Notes: generated by a model from the sequence alone, not told the origin. DNA of 64,000 nt from an uncultured Collinsella sp. (GCA_902464565.1 CABQJV010000003.1:1-64000); one strand, 5' to 3'. Shown: positions 7,964 through 16,754, counted from the first letter of the stretch. Made by a program: numbers and translations.

Positions 7964-8197
7964 ATGAACGAAGAACTCACTCAACAGATCTGCGATTTTG
8001 CCAAGTCCGCCTACAACTATGACGGCGATGTGACCCCCGAGACGACGTTTGAGACCCTGGGCAAGGGCTCGATGAAGATGATCGCTCTAACCTCCATGAT
8101 CGAGAACGAGCTCGATGCCGAGGTCCCCGTTCGCGAGGTCATGGTCATGAAGACCATCGGCGAGCTTATCGAGCGCACTACCGAAGAGATGGAGTAA
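7964..8197 (+). CDS. Acyl carrier protein-like protein
   Basis: A 77-residue acidic helical protein. The segment LGKGSMKMIALTSMIENEL matches the ACP motif L(G)xDSLxxxEL, with Ser36 at the attachment position, although the usual Asp before it is Gly. GAAAGG precedes the ATG. It is embedded between the thiolase pair and the acyltransferase/kinase pair, so acyl groups may pass on this carrier instead of CoA. The phosphopantetheinyl transferase at 4508 would activate it. It is not the fatty-acid synthase ACP by context, since no fab genes are near. Confidence 0.75.
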   Translation: MNEELTQQICDFAKSAYNYDGDVTPETTFETLGKGSMKMIALTSMIENELDAEVPVREVMVMKTIGELIERTTEEME

Positions 8198-8202
8198 CTG
8201 CC

Positions 8203-9210
8203 ATGGACCTGATGCAGACCCTGCGCGAGCAGGCTGCCGCCAAGCCTATGCGCGTTGCTTTTCCCGAGGGCGAAAACGAGACCATGATGCAGGCGGTCGC
8301 AAAGATCGCCGCCGAGCATCTTGCCGAATGTGTGCTGGTCGGCGATGGCGGCAAGCTCAAGGAGCTTGCCGATGAGCGCGGCATCTCCCTTGACGGCATC
8401 GAGATTGTCGATGTGACCGACGAGGAGGCGAACGCCGCTTGCTGCGAGCGCTACCTTTCTCATCCGGATTGCAAGTTTAAGCCCAAGGGCGCTGCGCGCC
8501 GTATGACGCGTCCGCTTGAGCGCGCCCTGATTTTGCAGGTGCTCGGCGATGTCGACGTTATGTTCGCCGGTATCGATAACGCTACGGGCGATATTATCCT
8601 GGCAGGTCAGGCCATCGTCGGCCTTGCCGACGGGGTGGACACCGTGAGCTCGTGCGGTATCGCCGACATCCCCAACTGGAATGGCGGCGAAGGTGGCCTT
8701 TTGGCTTTTGGCGATTCTGCCGTGTGCGTTGACCCCACGAGCGAGGAGCTTGCCTCGATCGCGATTTCGTCGAGCGAAACGGTACGCTCGCTGACCGGAT
8801 GGGATATCCGTTGCGCGCTGCTTTCGCATTCGACTGACGGTTCGATGGATAACGAACTCGTCGACAAGGTACGTCGTGCTCGCGAGATTGCCAACGATCG
8901 CCGTCCCGACCTTGCCATCGACGGCGAGTTCCAGTTTGATTCGGCGATTAACCCCAAGGTTGCGGCCAAGAAGGTTCATCGCGAATCCGCTGTTGCAGGC
9001 CAAGCCAACGTGGTCATCTGGCCCGATATCAACGTGGGCAATATCGGCGTCAAGATCATCCAGAATCTGACCGGCGCCAATGCTTACGGCCCCATGCTTC
9101 AGGGCTTCAAGAAGATCGTGTGCGATTGCTCGCGCTCTGCGCCCGTCGATGAGATCGTCGGCAACGTGGTGATGAGCTGCGTGCGCGCCCAGGCGCTTAA
9201 GGAGGCTTAA
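8203..9210 (+). CDS. Phosphate acyltransferase (Pta/Ptb family)
   Basis: This 335-residue enzyme should exchange phosphate for the thiol of an acyl thioester to give an acyl phosphate. The whole length matches the PTA/PTB fold: LLSHSTDGSMDNELVDKVR, LAIDGEFQFDSAINP, VAGQANVVIWPDINVGNI and GPMLQGFKK are family blocks, closer in wording to phosphotransacetylase than to Ptb. Its gene starts 5 bases after the carrier-protein stop and ends 3 bases before butyrate kinase. With the kinase it would give substrate-level ATP. Acyl chain length, and whether the donor is CoA or the carrier protein, cannot be read from the sequence. Confidence 0.87.
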   Translation: MDLMQTLREQAAAKPMRVAFPEGENETMMQAVAKIAAEHLAECVLVGDGGKLKELADERGISLDGIEIVDVTDEEANAACCERYLSHPDCKFKPKGAARRMTRPLERALILQVLGDVDVMFAGIDNATGDIILAGQAIVGLADGVDTVSSCGIADIPNWNGGEGGLLAFGDSAVCVDPTSEELASIAISSSETVRSLTGWDIRCALLSHSTDGSMDNELVDKVRRAREIANDRRPDLAIDGEFQFDSAINPKVAAKKVHRESAVAGQANVVIWPDINVGNIGVKIIQNLTGANAYGPMLQGFKKIVCDCSRSAPVDEIVGNVVMSCVRAQALKEA

Positions 9211-9213
9211 GGC

Positions 9214-10326
9214 ATGTCCGATAAAAAGACTCCCTGGCGCGTCCTGGTAATCAACCCTGGTTCCACTTCCACGAAGGTGGGCGTTTTTGAGGGCGATGAG
9301 TGCAAGCTCAGTAAGAACGTTGCGCACGATGCGAAGGACCTTGCCCAGTTCGACGGGGTTTCGGCTCAGATGCCGTATCGCTGCGATCTGATTCTTGGAG
9401 CGCTGGGGGAGGCGGGCCTAAAGCTCGAGGACTTTGATGCATTTGTCGGTCGCGGTGGTGGCTTGCTTTCGCTGCCCGGTGGTACGTATGCCATCAACGA
9501 GGTTATGCTCGAGCATGCCCGCATCGGTGCGAATGGCGTTCGGCACCCGGCGCAGCTGGGGCCCCAGATTGCCCACGAATTTGCCGTGAAATGTGGCAAG
9601 CCCGCCTTTGTGGTGAATCCTCCCGATACCGACGAGCTGTGCGACCTCGCACGCATGACGGGCATTAAGGGCGTGTATCGAAACGTGCACCTGCACGCCC
9701 TTAATCTCAAAGAGACCGCCATCCGCCATGCGGCAAAGCTCGGTCGCGCATACGACGAGTGCAACTTTATTGTCTGTCATATCGGCGGTGGCATTTCGAT
9801 TTCTGCCCACCTTAAGGGCAAGATGGTCGACGGCAACGACATCGTTGGCGGCGAAGGCCCCATGGCGCCGACGCGCTGCGGATCGGTTCCCGCGATCGAG
9901 GTCGCAAAGTACACCGCGGAGCACGGTCTTGATGTCGCCCGCGCCCATTGCATGAAGACTGGCGGCTTCGTTGACCTTTTGGGTACCTCCGATGCCATCG
10001 AGGTGTGCGAACGTGCTGCAGCGGGAGATAAGGCCGCAGCTCGCGCCTGGGATGCAATGGTCTACCAAATCTGCAAGTGGATTGGCGAGATGGCATGTGT
10101 GCTGAAGGGCGATGTCGACGGTATCTTGCTCGGAGGCGGCATGGTCCACAGCAAGGAGCTCGTTGCCTCGATTGAGGAATGCTGCTCTTGGATCGCCCCC
10201 GTGTCGGCTTATCCCGGCGAGTTTGAGCTCGAGGCGATGGCGTCTGGCGCCTGCCGCGTGCTCGATGGTGTCGAGGAAGCGCTCGTGTACAGCGGAGAGC
10301 CCGTGTTCACTGGTTTTAACGACTGA
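9214..10326 (+). CDS. buk: Butyrate kinase family (acyl phosphate to acid plus ATP)
   Basis: A 370-residue ASKHA-fold kinase. LVINPGSTSTKVGVF is the phosphate-1 motif of butyrate kinases, VGRGGGLLSLPGGTYAIN follows, and the ATP-binding CHIGGGISISAH and GEGPMAPTR blocks are clear. Butyrate kinases also accept branched or longer acids. AAGGAGG precedes the ATG within the end of the previous gene, so translation is coupled. It completes the acyltransferase-kinase pair. The final acid is unknown. Confidence 0.9.
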   Translation: MSDKKTPWRVLVINPGSTSTKVGVFEGDECKLSKNVAHDAKDLAQFDGVSAQMPYRCDLILGALGEAGLKLEDFDAFVGRGGGLLSLPGGTYAINEVMLEHARIGANGVRHPAQLGPQIAHEFAVKCGKPAFVVNPPDTDELCDLARMTGIKGVYRNVHLHALNLKETAIRHAAKLGRAYDECNFIVCHIGGGISISAHLKGKMVDGNDIVGGEGPMAPTRCGSVPAIEVAKYTAEHGLDVARAHCMKTGGFVDLLGTSDAIEVCERAAAGDKAAARAWDAMVYQICKWIGEMACVLKGDVDGILLGGGMVHSKELVASIEECCSWIAPVSAYPGEFELEAMASGACRVLDGVEEALVYSGEPVFTGFND

Positions 10327-10338
10327 TAGTGCTGTGTT

Positions 10339-10380
10339 TGGGGCGGCCGATGGTGACGTCCGGCCGCTCCGACCCTTTTT
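10339..10380 (+). terminator. Weak terminator between buk and the MFS gene
   Basis: GGGGCGGCCG and CGGCCGCTCC pair and TTTTT follows a few bases later. Probably partial, because the transporter gene starts just downstream without an obvious promoter. Confidence 0.6.
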
Positions 10381-10399
10381 CTAAGTGTAAGGATGGATC

Positions 10400-11599
10400 A
10401 TGGATAAAACCAAGATCAAGTACCTGGTGGGCATTTATGCTGCCGCCATGTGCATTATGGGCATGTTGGTGCCCGTCCCCATCGTGGCCTCTGTTGCGGC
10501 GGCGTTTCCCAATGAGAACATCGCTGCCGTCCAGATGATCATCGGCATCATTCCGCTCATGATGGCTGTGTCCGCCATGCTCGTGTCTTCCCAGCTCGCC
10601 TCGCGTGTATCCAAGAAGAAGACGACGCTTGTCGGCCACGTTATCGTGATGCTCGCCGGCGCCTCGGTGCTGGTGTTCCACGATTCGCTTGCCCAGGTTC
10701 TTGCGGCCTCTGCCGTGATGGGTCTTGGCCTTGGCGCCGTGCAGAACTCGACCGACGCTCTGATCGCCGACTATTTCGGTGGCAAGCAGCGTTCGTTTGT
10801 CATGGGCATCTACTCAACCTTTGTTGCACTGGGTGGCATTATCTGGACGATGGTTTCCGGCATCTTGGGTTCTGCCGAGTGGTTCCACAGCTATGCGGCG
10901 TACTTCATCATGATCGTGTTTATCGTCATTGAGGCCGTCTGCCTGCCCGAGGGTCATCTTGAGCCCAAGCGTAAGGTCAACGTGTTTGCCAACATGCCCA
11001 AAGAGGTCGCAATTATCACGGTCATGAGCTTTGTGTTCGTACTCACGTTCCAGCTCTTTAGCTCCAATGTCTCGCTGCTTGTCGTGGGTCGCGGCTTTGG
11101 CGGCACTGTTGAGGCTGGCCTCGCTTCGACCGTCATGACGGTCGCCGGCATTGCGGCTGGCCTTTTAGTGGGCCCGCTGTTTGCCAAGTTCAAGAACCTG
11201 TCGATGTCGATCGCGTGGGGCGTGACGCTCGTTGGCCTGGGCCTGACGCTGGTTGCGCCCGCCTTTATGGTGCTGTGCGTTGCGGGCTTTGTCGTTGCGC
11301 TGGGCAAGGAGACCTACGTGCCGCTGGAGGGCAATTTTGCCGCCGGCAACTCTGCTCCCGAGGGACGTGCGTTTAACCTCGCCATTGGCATGGCGGGCAT
11401 CAACTTTGGCATGGCACTGTCTCCCATTGTGTTTGAGGCCGTGACGTCGCCGTTTGGTGCAACGATTGACCAGAAGTTCATCGCCGGCATAATCGTCTGT
11501 GCGGCTTGTGTCGTCTTTGGCGCCATTAAGTATCGCAAGCTCACTCCGGCCCAGCTTGCCGAGGCCGAGAAGATGGCGGCCAGCGGCGAGGCGGAGTAA
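10400..11599 (+). CDS. MFS transporter of the acyl cluster
   Basis: A 399-residue integral membrane protein with about 12 hydrophobic helices in two halves and a central charged loop (EGHLEPKRKVNVFANMPKE). This is a major facilitator superfamily carrier of the organic-anion/drug group. TAAGGATGG precedes the ATG. As last gene of the thiolase-kinase run it may export the acid product or import the precursor. The substrate is unknown. Confidence 0.82.
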   Translation: MDKTKIKYLVGIYAAAMCIMGMLVPVPIVASVAAAFPNENIAAVQMIIGIIPLMMAVSAMLVSSQLASRVSKKKTTLVGHVIVMLAGASVLVFHDSLAQVLAASAVMGLGLGAVQNSTDALIADYFGGKQRSFVMGIYSTFVALGGIIWTMVSGILGSAEWFHSYAAYFIMIVFIVIEAVCLPEGHLEPKRKVNVFANMPKEVAIITVMSFVFVLTFQLFSSNVSLLVVGRGFGGTVEAGLASTVMTVAGIAAGLLVGPLFAKFKNLSMSIAWGVTLVGLGLTLVAPAFMVLCVAGFVVALGKETYVPLEGNFAAGNSAPEGRAFNLAIGMAGINFGMALSPIVFEAVTSPFGATIDQKFIAGIIVCAACVVFGAIKYRKLTPAQLAEAEKMAASGEAE

Positions 11600-11639
11600 C
11601 CGCTCGAGTAGTTGCTTTGCCGCCCATCATGTTTTATCG

Positions 11640-11670
11640 GGGCCGCCGACATATGCCGGCGGCCCTCTTT
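11640..11670 (+). terminator. Terminator after the MFS gene
   Basis: GGGCCGCCG, 8-base loop and CGGCGGCCC, then TCTTTCT. Confidence 0.8.
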
Positions 11671-11720
11671 CTATCAATGGCTTGATAGCTCGCGAAGAGA
11701 AGTAATAGCTCCTCGCCTAT

Positions 11721-11798
11721 CGAATGCCGGCGGACGGGGTGCCGGGGCTACAGTCTTCCGAGCGTTTGCAGTCCCGTCGCTCCGTCCGCCGGCATTCG
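11721..11798. repeat. Long inverted repeat
   Basis: Perfect 17-base arms (CGAATGCCGGCGGACGG and its complement) around a 44-base centre, in the spacer before nrdD. No T-run follows. The rest of the spacer to 12000 holds nothing recognisable. Confidence 0.8.
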
Positions 11799-12000
11799 AC
11801 CGCAACATGTTGGTCAAGCATAATCTTTTGGATTCTTTTGGCGTGAGTGGCTTGGTTTTAGTAGGATTTGTCAGCGGCTTGACTAAGGGGGTTTTATAAC
11901 TGCCATGCAGGTAGCCGTGTTGGTAACGTTTTACCGACTTGCCAAGAACCCCTCATTTTTAATGCGTCTGCAAAATGACTAATTGCTTTGACCTGCCGAA

Positions 12001-12050
12001 ACACTATATGTTGTGTTTGACCTAAAAAAAGAATACAGGATATAGATGCC
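12001..12050 (+). promoter_or_regulatory. NrdR box and promoter of nrdD
   Basis: ACACTATATGTTGTGT (12001-12016) fits the NrdR-box consensus acaCwAtATaTwgtgt. A degenerate second copy, ACAGGATATAGATG, starts at 12035, about three helical turns on. A promoter overlaps the pair: TTGACC (12017-12022), 18-base spacer, TATAGA (12041-12046). This predicts repression of nrdD by NrdR when dATP is high. Confidence 0.75.
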
Positions 12051-12273
12051 TCTTTGTCGTATGATAGATGGCGGACAGAGAACGAAGACCTTAACTGCCT
12101 CTTTTGAACGTGTCCTGGAGCCGCTTGATCGGCTCCAGGGAATGTCCGCATGGAGGCTTATGGTTTATCGAGAACACAGATTGCGCGACGGCGCCGCAAG
12201 ACAGGGGCAAGCCCTGCCGGGTATCGTTTGGCTCTGAAGCGCGATGAGGCTACGAAGCGAAAGAGGCAAGAGG
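12051..12273 (+). other. Long 5' leader of nrdD
   Basis: About 220 transcribed bases precede the nrdD start. CCTGGAGCC/GGCTCCAGG (about 12114-12138) forms a stable hairpin, and GGGGCAAGCCC follows near 12205. No match to a known riboswitch was recognised. No convincing small gene is present. Confidence 0.5.
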
Positions 12274-14496
12274 ATGAAGATCATCAAGCGCAGCGGCACC
12301 GAGGTTGTCTTTGACATCGATAAGATCGTCAATGCCATCCGCGCCGCAAACTTGGAGGTCGAGGAGAGCTCTCGTCTTACCGACCGCCAGGTGGTTTATG
12401 CGGCACAAAACGTCGCCGAGGCATGCGAGAACGCGGGTCACACCGTGTCGGTCGAGGAGATTCAGGATCTGGTCGAGGACGAGATTATGCGTCTCGACTG
12501 CTACGAGGTCGCTCGCCATTACATCATCTATCGCTATGTTCAGAGCCTGAAGCGCCAGAAGAACACGACCGACGACAAGATTCTGTCGCTGATTGAGTGC
12601 AACAACGAAGAGGTCAAGCAGGAGAACTCCAACAAGAACCCGACCGTCAATTCCGTTCAGCGTGACTACATGGCCGGCGAGATCTCCAAGGACCTGACTC
12701 AGCGTGTGTTGCTGCCCCAGGAGATTGTGGATGCCCACAATGAGGGTCTGATTCACTTCCATGATTCGGACTACTTTGCCCAGCACATGCATAACTGCGA
12801 CCTGGTGAACCTGGAGGATATGCTCCAGAACGGTACTGTTATCTCGGGTACGCTGATTGAGAAGCCGCACAGCTTCTCGACCGCCTGCAACATCGCGACG
12901 CAGATCATCGCCCAGGTTGCTTCCTCCCAGTACGGCGGCCAGTCGATTTCGCTGACCCATCTTGCCCCGTTCGTCGAGGTGAGCCGTCAAAAGATTCGCG
13001 GCGAGGTCGCCCGCGAGCTCGAGGAGCTCGGCGTTTCCGCATCTCCCGAAAAGGTCCGCGAGGTTGTTGAGGACCGCCTGCGTGACGAGATCCGTCGCGG
13101 CGTTCAGACGATTCAGTATCAGGTCGTGACCCTTATGACCACGAATGGCCAGGCGCCGTTCGTGACGGTCTTTATGTATCTTAACGAGGCCCGTACGCCT
13201 CAGGAGAAGCACGACCTTGCCATGATCGTGGAGGAGACGCTTCGCCAGCGCTACGAGGGCGTTAAGAACGAGGCCGGCGTTTGGATTACCCCGGCATTCC
13301 CCAAGCTTATCTATGTACTCGAGGACGATAACGTTCACGAGGATTCCCCGTACTTCTACCTGACCCAGCTGGCTGCCAAGTGCACCGCCAAGCGCATGGT
13401 TCCCGACTACATCTCCGAGAAGAAGATGCGCGAGCTCAAGCTGTCGAAGGGCGAGACCGCGGGCAACGGCGACTGCTATACCTGCATGGGTTGTCGCAGC
13501 TTCCTGACGCCCGACCGCTCCGGTAACGGATTTAACAACGTGGCCAACGCGCTGAACTATGACCCAAACAAGCCCAAGTACTATGGTCGCTTCAACCAGG
13601 GCGTCGTGACCATCAACCTGCCCGATGTCGCGCTGAGCTCGCACCAGGATATGGACAAGTTCTGGAAGATCTTCGACGATCGCCTTGAGCTGTGCCACCG
13701 TGCCCTGCTGTGCCGTCATGAGCGCCTGATGGGTACGCTTTCTGACGCCGCACCGATTCTGTGGCAGTATGGCGCCCTCGCTCGTCTGAAGAAGGGCGAG
13801 ACGATCGACAAGCTTCTCGTGGGCGGATACTCCACCATCAGCCTGGGCTATGCCGGCCTGTATGAGTGCGTCAAGTACATGACGGGCCACAGCCACACCG
13901 AGAAGGAAGGCACGCCGTTTGCCATGGCCGTCATGCAGCGCATGAACGACAAGTGCGCCGAGTGGAAGGCCGAAAGCGATATTGACTTCTCGTTGTACGG
14001 TACCCCGCTTGAGTCGACGACCTACAAGTTTGCCAAGTGCCTGCAGCGTCGTTTTGGCATCATCCCGGGCGTGACGGACAAGGGCTACATTACTAACAGC
14101 TATCATGTCCACGTTTCCGAGGAGATCGATGCATTCGACAAGCTTAAGTTCGAGGGCATGTTCCAGCAGCTTTCGCCGGGCGGTGCTATCTCCTACGTTG
14201 AGGTTCCCAACATGCAGGACAACCTCAAGGCTGTCATTCGCGTGATGCAGTACATCTACGACAACATCATGTACGCCGAGCTCAACACCAAGAGCGACTA
14301 CTGCCAGGTGTGCGGCTACGATGGCGAGATCAAGATTGTCGAGGACGATGGCAAACTGGTGTGGGAGTGCCCCAATTGCGGCAACCGCGACCAGGAGAAG
14401 ATGAATGTCGCTCGTCGTACGTGCGGCTACATCGGTACCCAGTTCTGGAACCAGGGTCGAACCGAGGAGATCCGCGACCGCGTGCTGCATCTCTAA
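12274..14496 (+). CDS. nrdD: Anaerobic (class III) ribonucleoside-triphosphate reductase
   Basis: This 740-residue glycyl-radical enzyme reduces NTPs to dNTPs without oxygen. An ATP-cone (about 1-95, beginning MKIIKRSGTEVVFDIDKI) gives allosteric control. The catalytic domain contains the CYTCMGCRSF segment. The zinc site CQVCGYDG...CPNCGN is followed by the radical loop RRTCGYIGTQFWNQGR, with the Gly that carries the radical. The start is ATG 12274, as AAAGAGG precedes it. The activase nrdG follows across a long palindromic spacer. The full set fits a strictly anaerobic lifestyle. Confidence 0.97.
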   Translation: MKIIKRSGTEVVFDIDKIVNAIRAANLEVEESSRLTDRQVVYAAQNVAEACENAGHTVSVEEIQDLVEDEIMRLDCYEVARHYIIYRYVQSLKRQKNTTDDKILSLIECNNEEVKQENSNKNPTVNSVQRDYMAGEISKDLTQRVLLPQEIVDAHNEGLIHFHDSDYFAQHMHNCDLVNLEDMLQNGTVISGTLIEKPHSFSTACNIATQIIAQVASSQYGGQSISLTHLAPFVEVSRQKIRGEVARELEELGVSASPEKVREVVEDRLRDEIRRGVQTIQYQVVTLMTTNGQAPFVTVFMYLNEARTPQEKHDLAMIVEETLRQRYEGVKNEAGVWITPAFPKLIYVLEDDNVHEDSPYFYLTQLAAKCTAKRMVPDYISEKKMRELKLSKGETAGNGDCYTCMGCRSFLTPDRSGNGFNNVANALNYDPNKPKYYGRFNQGVVTINLPDVALSSHQDMDKFWKIFDDRLELCHRALLCRHERLMGTLSDAAPILWQYGALARLKKGETIDKLLVGGYSTISLGYAGLYECVKYMTGHSHTEKEGTPFAMAVMQRMNDKCAEWKAESDIDFSLYGTPLESTTYKFAKCLQRRFGIIPGVTDKGYITNSYHVHVSEEIDAFDKLKFEGMFQQLSPGGAISYVEVPNMQDNLKAVIRVMQYIYDNIMYAELNTKSDYCQVCGYDGEIKIVEDDGKLVWECPNCGNRDQEKMNVARRTCGYIGTQFWNQGRTEEIRDRVLHL

Positions 14497-14507
14497 TAAC
14501 TATCCCA

Positions 14508-14645
14508 GGCCGCCCCGTAGCGAGGCCCCGGACCTTTACTCGCTATTTCGGACAGTCCTGGCTCACGACGGAGGCGCCACTGGCGCCTCCTGTTCGTGCG
14601 GAACTCATATCGAGCAAAGGTCCGGGGCCTCGCTGCGGGGCGGCC
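14508..14645. repeat. Very long nested inverted repeat between nrdD and nrdG
   Basis: Arms of 35 bases (14508-14542 and 14611-14645) match at 33 positions, one mismatch being a G-T wobble. Nested inside is the perfect hairpin GGAGGCGCC-ACT-GGCGCCTCC (14570-14590). No T-run follows. It is too long for an ordinary terminator. Confidence 0.88.
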
Positions 14646-14823
14646 AAGTTGACGTAGCTGAGATGCAGCATGCGGTCTGCTCACTCCTCGAAGTTCTTAG
14701 CGGAAATGAGTTGAGCTGCAATGACGATCTGCTTGCAATGGCGGTTGAGCTGCAGCTGAGTATTTATTGGACCTCGAACCCTATGCTCGATGTTCGCTTC
14801 GTTCATTGAGTTACCCTTTGCAT

Positions 14824-14907
14824 GAGGCCGGGACATATCGTCCCGCCCGCAGTTTCGCAGGCCGAAGGCCGAGAATGTTTGAGGACGGGATGATATGTCC
14901 CGGCCTC
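14824..14907. repeat. Second nested inverted repeat before nrdG
   Basis: Arms of 22 bases (14824-14845 and 14886-14907) with one G-T wobble enclose a small GGCC-GAA-GGCC hairpin. It ends 15 bases before the nrdG start and could affect its translation. The stretch between this and the previous palindrome holds nothing recognisable. Confidence 0.85.
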
Positions 14908-14922
14908 CCAGGAGAGTTACCT

Positions 14923-15504
14923 ATGAACTACGCGAACATTAAGTATTTCGACATTGCTGATGGAGAAGGCGTTCGTACTTCTCTTTTTGTGAGCGGGTGC
15001 CGTCGTGGGTGCAAGAATTGCTTTAACTCTGTCGCGTGGGACTTTGCTGCGGGCGAGCCGTTCGATAGCGCCGTCGAGGACAAAATTATCGAGAGTCTCG
15101 ATCATCCCTTTATCGATGGCCTGACGATTCTGGGTGGCGAGCCTATGGAGCCCGAGAATCAGGTGGGGCTTGTTGACTTCATTGAGCGTGTTCGTGCCAC
15201 TTATCCTGCGGGGTCGAGCAAGACCATTTGGTGCTTTACCGGTGACGTGCTCGAGGAGCTTATGCCGGGTGGCCGCCACCATACTGAGGCGACGGACCGT
15301 ATCCTAGCCTGCCTCGACATGTTGGTGGATGGCCCGTTCGTTCAGGATCTTTACGATATCTCGTTGCGCTTTAGGGGCTCGAGCAATCAGCGCGTGATTG
15401 ATATGAACGCCACGCGTGCCCGTGCCGAGCGTGAGAACGTTGCGCTTTGCGACGCCGTGGAGCTTTGGCGGGACGATCCGGTCTATTCGACCCATACTAT
15501 GTAG
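14923..15504 (+). CDS. nrdG: Anaerobic ribonucleotide reductase activating protein
   Basis: This 193-residue radical-SAM activase installs the glycyl radical on NrdD. CRRGCKNC supplies the CX3CX2C cluster ligands, preceded by the FVSGC segment, and GGEP (in LTILGGEPMEP) is the SAM-binding motif. ATG 14923 has AGGAG eight bases upstream. It is separated from nrdD by two long palindromes, which may set the ratio of the two proteins. Confidence 0.95.
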   Translation: MNYANIKYFDIADGEGVRTSLFVSGCRRGCKNCFNSVAWDFAAGEPFDSAVEDKIIESLDHPFIDGLTILGGEPMEPENQVGLVDFIERVRATYPAGSSKTIWCFTGDVLEELMPGGRHHTEATDRILACLDMLVDGPFVQDLYDISLRFRGSSNQRVIDMNATRARAERENVALCDAVELWRDDPVYSTHTM

Positions 15505-15570
15505 CTTGTGGCCGATGCCGGAGGGCGTGGTACCATAGCGCGAACGCAAAATCGGAAAAGTGAGGCCCAG

Positions 15571-16128
15571 ATGGTCGATCAGGAAAAAGTCGAGGCCGCC
15601 ATTAAGCTGTTGCTTGAGGGCATAGGCGAGGACCCAACTCGTGAGGGCCTGCTGGAGACCCCGGCGCGCGTTGCCCGTATGTATGGTGAGATCGCCGGCG
15701 GTATGGACCAGAGTGCCGAGGAGCACCTGTCCAAAACCTTTGCCGTCGCTTCGAACGACTTGGTTATTGAGCGCGACATTACGTTTTACTCGCTGTGCGA
15801 GCACCATCTGCTGCCGTTTTATGGCAAGGCCGCCATTGGTTATATCCCTAACGGTCGGGTGGCCGGGCTTTCCAAGCTCGCCCGCACGGTTGAGGTCTAC
15901 GCCCGTCGTCTGCAGCTGCAGGAGCAGTTGTGTGCACAGGTTGCCGATGCCCTCATGGAATATCTTGCTCCCCAAGGGGCGATTGTGCTGATGGAAGCCG
16001 AGCACATGTGCATGACGATGCGCGGCGTGCAAAAGCCCGGCACCAAGACCGTGACGCTCGCTCGCCGCGGCGTCTTTGAGACTGATCCCGCGCTCGAGGA
16101 TCGGTTCTTTAGGATGCTGGGCCGTTAG
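15571..16128 (+). CDS. folE: GTP cyclohydrolase I
   Basis: This 185-residue enzyme opens GTP to dihydroneopterin triphosphate, the first step of folate synthesis. Family blocks are visible: [19 protein letters not shown], the Zn/active-site [42 protein letters not shown] and MCMTMRGV. The start follows GTGAGG. An HD-domain gene begins 2 bases after the stop and folB follows, forming a folate operon. Confidence 0.96.
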   Translation: MVDQEKVEAAIKLLLEGIGEDPTREGLLETPARVARMYGEIAGGMDQSAEEHLSKTFAVASNDLVIERDITFYSLCEHHLLPFYGKAAIGYIPNGRVAGLSKLARTVEVYARRLQLQEQLCAQVADALMEYLAPQGAIVLMEAEHMCMTMRGVQKPGTKTVTLARRGVFETDPALEDRFFRMLGR

Positions 16129-16129
16129 C

Positions 16130-16711
16130 ATGAGGGTCGTCAACGACTTTACATCGAAGACCGATGAGGGGACGTCGCGTCGCGGCTTTATGGCTTCGGG
16201 CCTGACTCCCTTTGGTGCCATGCCTCGCATTGATTACATTTGTGCCAACGGGCTGTTCCGTCGGCACCTGGGCAACATTGCACAGTTGGAATCGGGGCGC
16301 ATCTTCTGCCGCCACGGTATTGACCACCTGCTGGATGTCGCTCGCATTATGTGGATCAAGAATCTCGAGGAACAGCTCGAATTTGACCGCGAGGTCATCT
16401 ACGCCACGGCACTTCTTCACGATATTGGCAAAGATGAACAGTATGAATCGGGTATATCCCATGATGTTGTAAGCGAACGCGTCGCTGATGCGATTCTCGG
16501 CGGTATGCCCGATGACGTAGCGTTTGAGCCGGCCGATGCCGCAGCCATTAAGACGGCCATTCTGGGCCATCGAAAGCTGCGCGTGAACAGCCAACCGCTT
16601 GAGCGTCTGCTCTATGCAGCCGACAAAGCGTCGCGCGCCTGCTTTGCATGCCCCGCGCGCAATGCTTGCAACTGGAGCGATGATAAAAAGAACCTGTCGA
16701 TTCGCGTGTAG
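16130..16711 (+). CDS. HD-domain hydrolase in the folate operon
   Basis: A 193-residue HD-superfamily protein: His in CRHGIDHLLDVARIMW and the paired LLHDIGKDEQYESG are the metal ligands. The C-terminus has a small cysteine pattern, CFACPARNAC. It is sandwiched between folE and folB with only 2 bases after folE. The pathway needs a phosphatase for dihydroneopterin triphosphate at exactly this point and no Nudix enzyme is seen nearby, so that role is an attractive inference. The family is, however, broad. Confidence 0.75.
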   Translation: MRVVNDFTSKTDEGTSRRGFMASGLTPFGAMPRIDYICANGLFRRHLGNIAQLESGRIFCRHGIDHLLDVARIMWIKNLEEQLEFDREVIYATALLHDIGKDEQYESGISHDVVSERVADAILGGMPDDVAFEPADAAAIKTAILGHRKLRVNSQPLERLLYAADKASRACFACPARNACNWSDDKKNLSIRV

Positions 16712-16754
16712 TTAGTTTGCGCGGTCGGGGTTCTAAACGAAGGAGACGATCGCG

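Noticed and set aside
12051..12273. Cobalamin or other known riboswitch before nrdD
   Set aside because: GC-rich hairpins are present, but no conserved riboswitch core is recognisable.
12250..14490. 746-codon open frame antisense to nrdD
   Set aside because: It mirrors nrdD exactly, has no ribosome binding site and its protein has no recognisable motif; it is a side effect of GC-rich codon use.
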